This document shows, in pieces, positions 6,606-11,058 of a stretch of DNA of 11,058 bases. A program made the translations under genes and the position numbers. The notes beneath the pieces are model-generated. The model saw only the letters and a list, made by a program, of their open reading frames with translations. It was not told where the DNA came from and searched no databases. Origin of the DNA: Succinivibrionaceae bacterium UBA3769 (GTDB lineage: Bacteria; Pseudomonadota; Gammaproteobacteria; Enterobacterales; Succinivibrionaceae); the NCBI GenBank assembly GCA_002372325.1, contig DFFT01000174.1, forward strand, positions 1 through 11,058, read 5' to 3'. Position 1 is the stretch's first letter. Every line of letters starts with the position of its first letter.

Positions 6606-6971
6606 ATGTCAGATGTTCTTTGCAGGTTAAGAGAGCTGTTTAAAACAATCATTGATAATTTGCCGGAGTTTCTGGTAACTGTTACCGGAATATTAATTTT
6701 TGTTGTGATTGTCCATTTGAATGAAGATTATGTTTGGCCATTTCTTGCTGCCGGATTGACCAGAAATTGGTTTATTGGGATTCTTTCTGCTCTGGGCATA
6801 GCAGTGTGGTATGCGGGTATCTATGTTATTCTGAGTTTTGCTTATTCGCTTTGCAGCGTAGACTTTCTGTTTAACATCTCGAAAGCCTTTGGGAGGTTGC
6901 TGGCAGCCATTTGGGGGAGCGGCAAAGAAAGCAATTCTGCCGAAAATCACCTGACGAAGATGAGACCGTAG
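6606..6971 (+). CDS. Small two-helix membrane protein, paralogue 3, C-terminal tail frameshifted
   Basis: The 121-aa reading has MSDVLCRLRELFK at the start, hydrophobic segments at about 22-37 and 56-80, and the loop DYVWPFLAAGLTRNWF (41-56) shared with paralogue 1. From the run of five Gs at 6913-6917 the frame leaves the homologous tail and stops at 6969-6971. Read one base back, the sequence continues as FCRKSPDEDETVEELIYHKK and then an Asp/Asn-rich end to TGA at 7052-7054, clearly matching the tails of paralogues 1 and 2. With one more base the protein would be about 149 aa, like paralogue 1. The cause may be a real one-base loss, phase variation in the G run, or a sequencing error. GGAGG at 6595-6599 with GGAT-ATG supports the start. 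Function is unknown. Confidence 0.7.
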   Translation: MSDVLCRLRELFKTIIDNLPEFLVTVTGILIFVVIVHLNEDYVWPFLAAGLTRNWFIGILSALGIAVWYAGIYVILSFAYSLCSVDFLFNISKAFGRLLAAIWGSGKESNSAENHLTKMRP

Positions 6972-7051
6972 AGGAGTTAATTTACCACAAGAAAGAAACG
7001 GCCCCCGAAAAGCAGGACAGCAAGGACGATAACTGCGGCAATGATGATAAC

Positions 7052-7124
7052 TGAATGCCGGGCGTGAATGCGTGGTTTAGCCAGAATGATGCCGGAATAC
7101 TTGTCGGAAGACTGCCGGATTGCT
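7052..7124 (+). repeat. Cassette trailer, second copy
   Basis: The sequence following paralogue 3 (TGAATGCCGGG, TTTAGCCAGAA, GGAAGACTG.CGG.TTGCT) matches the sequence following paralogue 1 at 5326-5373, with two small insertions. It is not found after paralogue 2. This shows that the duplicated cassettes extend beyond the gene stops, and that the trailer of cassette 2 was lost or replaced. Confidence 0.7.
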
Positions 7125-7268
7125 CTTAGGGACAGCGTTTTTCCGGGGATTATCCGGACTGTCTCCGGGCTCTTTCCGGTCAGCGGCGGTTTATTACAGC
7201 TTCGGTGATTCATTTGCCTGCAAAAACAGATCCTCGGTCTCAATTTTCATTTTTGGAGGTTTAATTTT
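7125..7268 (+). other. Non-coding spacer before the GTPase leader
   Basis: No gene supported. A possible imperfect hairpin uses GACAG at 7132-7136 and CTGTC near 7157-7161 with internal CCGG pairs, but no T run follows. A strong GGAGG at 7254-7258 is not followed by a start codon at a usable distance and may be the remains of another gene start. Confidence 0.4.
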
Positions 7269-7310
7269 CTGAAAGCGTCTTCATGTAATGAATATACTTT
7301 AAGTTAGCAT
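7269..7310 (+). promoter_or_regulatory. Shared promoter-like leader element, copy 4 (upstream of GTPase 1)
   Basis: It has CTGAAAGCG at 7269-7277, TCAT at 7281-7284, AATGAAT at 7287-7293, ACTTTAAGT at 7296-7304 and TAGCAT at 7305-7310. It is more diverged and a little more compact than copies 1-3 (74 bp from TCAT to ATG), but the order of boxes, the TTTAAGT core and the TAnnAT position agree. The GAGG....GAT-ATG start context also matches. This is the link between the membrane-protein array and the GTPase gene. Confidence 0.45.
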
Positions 7311-7354
7311 TAAACAGTTTTGTCCCTTCATGTTTTTCAGACGAGGAACCAGAT

Positions 7355-8509
7355 ATGACAGACAACAACCTTTTTTCAGATGATGAAAAAGCGAAGATCA
7401 GCAGTTTTGAAGCTCAGTACAGCGGCAACGAGGTTGCCGGAAAGTTTTGGGATGACTTCAAGGCTTATGTTACCGGACTTCCCAAGGCCAGCGTGCTGAT
7501 CCTCGGGGGCAGCGGCGCCGGCAAAAGCACTCTGGTAAATCTGGTTTTCAACAGCGAGATCGCCAAAGCCGGTTCCGGCCGTCCTGTTACCAAGGGCATC
7601 GAGCTTTATAAGAATGACCTCGTTAACATCTATGACAGCGAGGGGTATGAATTCGGAGAAGAGAAGCAGCAGCATTTTGAAAACCTGATTTTCGGGTTCA
7701 TGGACGAGCATGAAGTAAGCGGCGATCCCATTGATGTGATCTGGTACTGCATCAGCATTCCCGGAGCCCGGGTGGTGGATACCGATATCAATGTCATTAA
7801 CCGGCTGAATTCCATGGGAAAGCCGGTAGCCGTGGTATTTACCCAGGCGGATCAGGCCTCGGAGGAACAGAGTCAGTCGCTCCAGAACGAGGTGCTTTCC
7901 CGCACCAGCGTCAGAAGCGATGCCATTTTTGAATCTACAAGCGATCGCTCCATTGAATTGCCCCGGGGCATTAAGGAGCTCTATGAATGGACCCGGGACA
8001 GACTGCCCGAATCCCGCAAGGTATCCTTTATGGGCGCGGCCAGAAGAGATATGGCCAAGAAGAGCGCCGAAGTGGACAGCATGATTACCAAATACACCGC
8101 CACCGCTTTCGGTATCGGAGCAGTTCCCATTCCGGTTCCCAGTGCCGCAGCTCTGGTGCCGCTCCAGATGAAGATGCTGTCCGAAATCGCAGTAAGATGG
8201 AACGTGCTTTCCATCCAGCAGTCCATGGGGACAATTCTTACGGAGATGGTAACCACCACCGTGGGGAGAACCATTGCTGCCAGTCTGCTTAAGCTCTTCC
8301 CCGGCGTGGGCACCGTTCTGGGAGGCGCTATTAACGGCGGTGTGGCCGCGGCAGTGACCTTCGGCACCGGAAAGGCCTTCAACTATGCCTGCCGCAAGAT
8401 GCAGGAGAGCGACCTGGACGGCACGAAGTTCGATATGAATGAATTTCTCAAGAACGACTTTGTGAAGATGGCAATTGAGATGGCCATGAATTACAAATCC
8501 GGCAAATAA
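7355..8509 (+). CDS. P-loop GTPase with C-terminal DUF697-like domain
   Basis: The 384-aa product has a complete G domain. It shows G1 GGSGAGKST (51-59), a candidate G2 Thr at T79, G3 DSEG (94-97) and G4 TQAD (163-166), the TQAD form being a variant of NKxD. From about 244 the pattern changes to a DUF697/YcjF-type membrane-associated domain: ITKYTATAFGIGAVPIPVPS, then LQMKML (270-275), and a Gly/Ala-rich hydrophobic region at 303-343 containing LFPGVGTVLGGAINGGVAAA. This type of protein is usually an inner-membrane-associated GTPase of unknown cellular role. ATG 7355 has GAGG at 7343-7346. The gene has the same leader type as the three small membrane proteins upstream, suggesting joint expression. 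GTP binding is well supported; the partner proteins are inferred. Confidence 0.85.
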   Translation: MTDNNLFSDDEKAKISSFEAQYSGNEVAGKFWDDFKAYVTGLPKASVLILGGSGAGKSTLVNLVFNSEIAKAGSGRPVTKGIELYKNDLVNIYDSEGYEFGEEKQQHFENLIFGFMDEHEVSGDPIDVIWYCISIPGARVVDTDINVINRLNSMGKPVAVVFTQADQASEEQSQSLQNEVLSRTSVRSDAIFESTSDRSIELPRGIKELYEWTRDRLPESRKVSFMGAARRDMAKKSAEVDSMITKYTATAFGIGAVPIPVPSAAALVPLQMKMLSEIAVRWNVLSIQQSMGTILTEMVTTTVGRTIAASLLKLFPGVGTVLGGAINGGVAAAVTFGTGKAFNYACRKMQESDLDGTKFDMNEFLKNDFVKMAIEMAMNYKSGK

Positions 8510-8522
8510 CCCCCGGAAGGGT

Positions 8523-8546
8523 ATGTCCCGGCCGTAGCAGGGACAT
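8523..8546 (+). other. Short hairpin after GTPase 1
   Basis: ATGTCCC at 8523-8529 pairs with GGGACAT at 8540-8546 around a 10-base loop. No T run follows directly; it is the first of two stacked hairpins between the GTPase genes. Confidence 0.5.
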
Positions 8547-8552
8547 CTGAGA

Positions 8553-8585
8553 AAAAGACTGCTCCGGGCCTCCGGTCAGTCTTTT
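8553..8585 (+). terminator. Intrinsic terminator or attenuating hairpin between the two GTPase genes
   Basis: AAAAGACTG (8553-8561) pairs perfectly with CAGTCTTTT (8577-8585). Inside it, CCGG at 8564-8567 can pair with CCGG at 8572-8575. It is followed by GTGTTTTG. Only 27 bp separate it from the next ATG, so GTPase 2 either depends on read-through or has a promoter inside the upstream gene. Confidence 0.75.
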
Positions 8586-8612
8586 GTGTTTTGATAAGCC
8601 AGAGGAGGCGTC

Positions 8613-9740
8613 ATGGCAGCTAATACCGACAGTACGTCAGGCCCTTTAACCAATGTTCTTATTCTCGGCAAAACCGGTGTCGGGAAATCCGCTCTTTTGA
8701 ACTATCTTTTCGGGAAAAAGGTCGCCAGCTCCGGCACCGGCTCCCCGGTGACCACCAAGGGCATCCATCCCAAGGAACCCTTTAAATACGGCAGCATGAA
8801 CATCAAAATCTGGGACAGCTGGGGTCTTGAGCCCGGGGACAGCGAGACCTGGAAATCCATTATCACGTCAGCCATTGCCGAAACCCGGGCGGCCAGAGTC
8901 CGGGACTGGTTTCATACCATTGTCTACTGCGTGGACGCTCAGAAGAGCCGTATTGATGACTTTGAGATCCAGTCGATCATAAAGCCGCTTCTGGAAGACG
9001 GCAATCAGATCGTTTTTGTGCTCACCAAGTCTGATGTGGCCGGAGAAGCAAAGATCAAGGAGACTGCCAGGGTCATTAACAAGGATTGTCCCGGATCCCC
9101 GGTGATCCCCATGGGATCCGAGGAGATAAAGCTCCGGGGCGGCAAAACCACCAAGCCCTTCGGAAGAGAGCAGCTTCTGAGCCACATTGCGATAAACCTC
9201 CGGCATAATCTCATGAACCAGTTCTGCCGGAATACTCAGGAGCAGGCCAAACTCTTTGCCGGGCATGCCCATAAAAGGGTGCTGGATGCGGTCAAAAAGG
9301 AACTGGGGACATTGGGAACCGCCACCTACGGCAAAAAGTTCGAGGCTTACCTGGGGGAAATGATCTCCCGGGAATACCAGCTGGCCACCGAATCGCTTTT
9401 CAGTTTGACGAACCGGAATTATCAGGAGATCAACCAGCTCTCCTCCTCGGTCTTCAGCGAATTCCGGGGCGAGGTCATCGCTTTTGAAAAGGAGCTTCTC
9501 CCGGCTGTAGCGGTGTCCTCCAAGGTAAAGAGTCTTTTCAGCAGAAAGGATCTTCTGGCACTTCTGGCAGGAGGCCCCGGGTTCCTGTTTCTGTTTGTGA
9601 AGAACCTTTTAAGGGCGAAGCACTATGCTCAGGAAACCGAAAAGCTGCTTAAAGCCGCAGACGAGCGTCTTAGGAACGAAGCCGAGACTCTCCTCAAAAA
9701 AGTGCGGGAGCGGGAGAAGTCCCGATCCTGGAAGGTCTGA
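8613..9740 (+). CDS. P-loop GTPase with helical, membrane-associated C-terminus
   Basis: The 375-aa product has G1 GKTGVGKS (19-26), a Thr-rich switch region PVTTKG, G3 DSWG (68-71) and G4 TKSD (138-141), which support GTP binding. Residues from about 195 are largely helical, with many charged heptad-like stretches. One hydrophobic segment at about 313-334 (LLALLAGGPGFLFLFVKNLL) is followed by a basic, coiled-coil-like end. It lacks the DUF697 pattern of its neighbour and is not a simple duplicate of it; the layout recalls GTPases of the IRG/dynamin-like or septin-like TRAFAC groups, but I cannot place it in a named family. ATG 8613 has a strong AGGAGG at 8603-8608, four bases upstream. It lies 103 bp after GTPase 1, separated by two hairpins, and probably works in the same pathway. 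Confidence 0.82.
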   Translation: MAANTDSTSGPLTNVLILGKTGVGKSALLNYLFGKKVASSGTGSPVTTKGIHPKEPFKYGSMNIKIWDSWGLEPGDSETWKSIITSAIAETRAARVRDWFHTIVYCVDAQKSRIDDFEIQSIIKPLLEDGNQIVFVLTKSDVAGEAKIKETARVINKDCPGSPVIPMGSEEIKLRGGKTTKPFGREQLLSHIAINLRHNLMNQFCRNTQEQAKLFAGHAHKRVLDAVKKELGTLGTATYGKKFEAYLGEMISREYQLATESLFSLTNRNYQEINQLSSSVFSEFRGEVIAFEKELLPAVAVSSKVKSLFSRKDLLALLAGGPGFLFLFVKNLLRAKHYAQETEKLLKAADERLRNEAETLLKKVREREKSRSWKV

Positions 9741-9771
9741 GGTCTGTTTACGGCTTTCACTTTGTTCTCTC

Positions 9772-9805
9772 AGCCCCTGATGAAGTTTTCAGGGGCTTGT
9801 TTTTT
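9772..9805 (+). terminator. Intrinsic terminator after GTPase 2
   Basis: AGCCCCTGA (9772-9780) pairs with TCAGGGGCT (9789-9797) around an 8-base loop, followed by TGTTTTTT. It lies 31 bp after the GTPase 2 stop, closes that transcription unit and separates it from the secreted protein gene. Confidence 0.9.
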
Positions 9806-9826
9806 GAGAGGCGTCTTCAGGAAATG

Positions 9827-9855
9827 TTTTAAAGTATGCCCCGGTGCATTAAAAT
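9827..9855 (+). promoter_or_regulatory. Candidate promoter for the secreted LprI-like gene
   Basis: TAAAAT at 9850-9855 matches five of six bases of a sigma-70 -10 box. The -35 region (TTTTAA, 9827-9832, 17-base spacing) is poor. The following 5' region holds an inverted pair CCTGAG (9866-9871) and CTCAGG (9888-9893) that could fold in the leader. Confidence 0.35.
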
Positions 9856-9944
9856 ACAGAGCGGGCCTGAGAGAAGACTAAGAATGACTCAGGGAGCAGG
9901 CCCAGGCAAATTCTGAGAAGCATTGATTTACGGAGAACAGCAAA

Positions 9945-10817
9945 ATGACGGCAGCAAAGACGGCAATAACTGCAAAAACAGGTTTACGGAACATGCTTAT
10001 AAAAGCAGGGGCCGGAGCGGCTCTGGCACTGGGGCTTGCGGGAGCGGCCCAGGCCGGAGACGGCATAGAGCCCGGCCGCTACGCCATAAAGCAGGGCGGC
10101 AACTTCTACAACTATCACACCTTCAGCTGCGCCGGCCAGAGCGCCTTTTACTGCGGCTATCTTGATGAAAAGCTGTTAACCCCGGAGGAACAGTCTCTTC
10201 TGGATGATGCTGATTCCGTAATCGGGGACATCACCATTCAGAAATCCGAAAAGGGCGACAATTACGCTGCGGCCGGCAATTTCTATCTTTCCCGGGTCTG
10301 CACCCTTTCCACTGCCGACCGCAGCGAGGACGTGGGCCGCTATATCACGGTTCCCTGCAAAATGAACCCTGACTCCGGAGAACTGGCCTGCCTGTTTCAT
10401 GCGGATTACGACATTCCCGGCATTACCTTCTACATGAAGCAGAATCCGGATAAATCCCTGTCTCTGCGCCTTGAGATGGTGTCCGAGCCCGAGGATCTCC
10501 CGCAGAATTACCGGGACTGCATGACCGAAATGTCTTCCCGGAAGCTGGCCTGGGAGCCGCAGAAGGATTACGATGACAATATGTTCATGTCCGCCAGAAT
10601 GCGCTATTTCCGGAATGACGGGGAGCTTAACGCCAAGTGGAATGATCTGTCCCGGGAGAAGAGAAAGGAGCTTTTGCCGGCTCAGAGAAAGTGGATCAAG
10701 TCCAAGGATAAGTTTTGCGGCCCCATCGATCCGAAAAAGGATCGGGTAAAGCTGATGAGCGCCTATGAGTGTCACGCCGCCATGACTGAAAAGAGAACCT
10801 ACGAGCTGGAGCAGTAA
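9945..10817 (+). CDS. Exported protein with LprI/DUF1311-like C-terminal domain
   Basis: This is a 290-aa precursor. Residues 1-37 form a signal peptide: basic/polar start, hydrophobic Ala/Leu/Gly core, cleavage likely after AQA (37). A second ATG at codon 17 would give a classic 21-aa signal, but only the first ATG has a good ribosome-binding site (GGAG at 9932-9935). The C-terminus (about 228-288) has the LprI/DUF1311 pattern: LNAKWNDL, then LLPAQRKWIKSKDKFC (C258), then ECHAAMTEKRTYEL (C276). Members of this family include a lysozyme inhibitor; many others are uncharacterised. The middle (40-220) is not recognised. Eight cysteines remain in the mature part, fitting disulfides in the periplasm. 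It lies between two terminators, so it is probably monocistronic. Confidence 0.8.
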   Translation: MTAAKTAITAKTGLRNMLIKAGAGAALALGLAGAAQAGDGIEPGRYAIKQGGNFYNYHTFSCAGQSAFYCGYLDEKLLTPEEQSLLDDADSVIGDITIQKSEKGDNYAAAGNFYLSRVCTLSTADRSEDVGRYITVPCKMNPDSGELACLFHADYDIPGITFYMKQNPDKSLSLRLEMVSEPEDLPQNYRDCMTEMSSRKLAWEPQKDYDDNMFMSARMRYFRNDGELNAKWNDLSREKRKELLPAQRKWIKSKDKFCGPIDPKKDRVKLMSAYECHAAMTEKRTYELEQ

Positions 10818-10886
10818 GGTCAGAGCCGGTCTGTGAGCGAAGAACCCGGCGGCCGCCGCAAAGCGAAAACCGAAAACACCGCTGCG

Positions 10887-10914
10887 AAAAAGGGAGCCTG
10901 TTTGCTCCCTTTTT
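10887..10914 (+). terminator. Strong, symmetric intrinsic terminator
   Basis: AAAAAGGGAGC (10887-10897) pairs perfectly with GCTCCCTTTTT (10904-10914) around CTGTTT. Because A and T runs flank the GC stem on both sides, it can stop transcription from both directions, fitting the convergent gene end at its right. Confidence 0.92.
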
Positions 10915-10952
10915 AATTTACCCGGCTGATCACCGGAGATCGGTATTCAGGT

Positions 10953-11057
10953 TCAGGATGCCGGAAGCAGTATGTTCACCTCCATGCCGTACGCCTGCAT
11001 GTCAAACAGAACAGGCACGGAAAACAAAGGCGACGCCGGTTTCTCCGCGTCCTGTTC
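10953..11057 (-). CDS. C-terminal end of a minus-strand gene (partial)
   Basis: On the minus strand one frame is open from the right edge to TGA at 10955-10953 and reads EQDAEKPASPLF, then SVPVLFDMQAYGMEVNILLPAS. The other minus frame examined (complement of the last bases) stops at 11002-11004. The location just past a bidirectional terminator supports a convergent gene end. Only 34 residues are visible and I do not recognise the protein. Confidence 0.45.
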   Translation of the reverse strand, partial: EQDAEKPASPLFSVPVLFDMQAYGMEVNILLPAS

Positions 11058-11058
11058 C

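Noticed and set aside
6911..6918. Programmed -1 ribosomal frameshift at TTGGGGGA
   Set aside because: The sequence does not fit an X-XXY-YYZ slippery heptamer in the zero frame and I see no obvious stimulatory structure; simple indel is preferred, though not excluded.
1..11058. CRISPR arrays, tRNA, rRNA, complete insertion sequences
   Set aside because: No regularly spaced short repeats, cloverleaf, rRNA-like sequence, or transposase with terminal inverted repeats was seen on either strand.

Overview
The window looks like chromosome of a motile Gram-negative bacterium, most likely a gammaproteobacterium. The pointers are a flagellin with the standard N- and C-terminal export and polymerisation regions, an exported LprI/DUF1311-type protein with an Ala-rich signal peptide, and a DUF697 GTPase. 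Host-associated relatives such as Succinivibrionaceae are possible, but I cannot fix the family from sequence alone. All recognisable genes run on the + strand except a gene fragment at the right edge.

Layout. (1) 3-2147: the C-terminal part of a single-pass membrane protein with a long Pro/Ala/Lys-rich tail, open to the left edge, followed 6 bp later by a PP2C-like phosphatase. This pairing suggests a Ser/Thr phosphorylation module whose kinase part would lie to the left. (2) 2148-2867: about 720 bp with no convincing gene. (3) 2868-4409: a 513-aa flagellin. (4) 4197-7124: an unusual duplicated region. A block made of the flagellin 3' end, a spacer, a promoter-like leader and a small two-helix membrane protein gene was tandemly duplicated (junction near 5381/5382). 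It left a frame-broken flagellin tail at 5382-5590. A third membrane-protein cassette follows without the flagellin part. The three membrane proteins (4873-5328, 5974-6339, 6606-6971) share an N-terminal helix, two hydrophobic segments and an acidic C-terminal tail. The third has lost its tail to a frameshift. (5) 7355-8509 and 8613-9740: two different P-loop GTPases, the first with a C-terminal DUF697-like membrane domain, the second with a helical C-terminus and one hydrophobic stretch. (6) 9945-10817: a secreted, Cys-rich protein with an LprI-like C-terminus. (7) 10953-11057: the end of a minus-strand gene, convergent across a strong terminator.

How it may work together. The most notable signal is a leader of about 90-107 bp (CTGAGAAA-like box, CCAT..TATGAAC box, CTTTAAGT box and an aligned TAnnAT hexamer, then a GAGG ribosome-binding site and GAT-ATG). 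It precedes all three small membrane-protein genes and the DUF697 GTPase gene. This predicts that the four genes are co-regulated and act together at the inner membrane. I do not recognise a described system with this composition; its function is unknown, and a defence, stress-envelope or motility-linked role is only inference.
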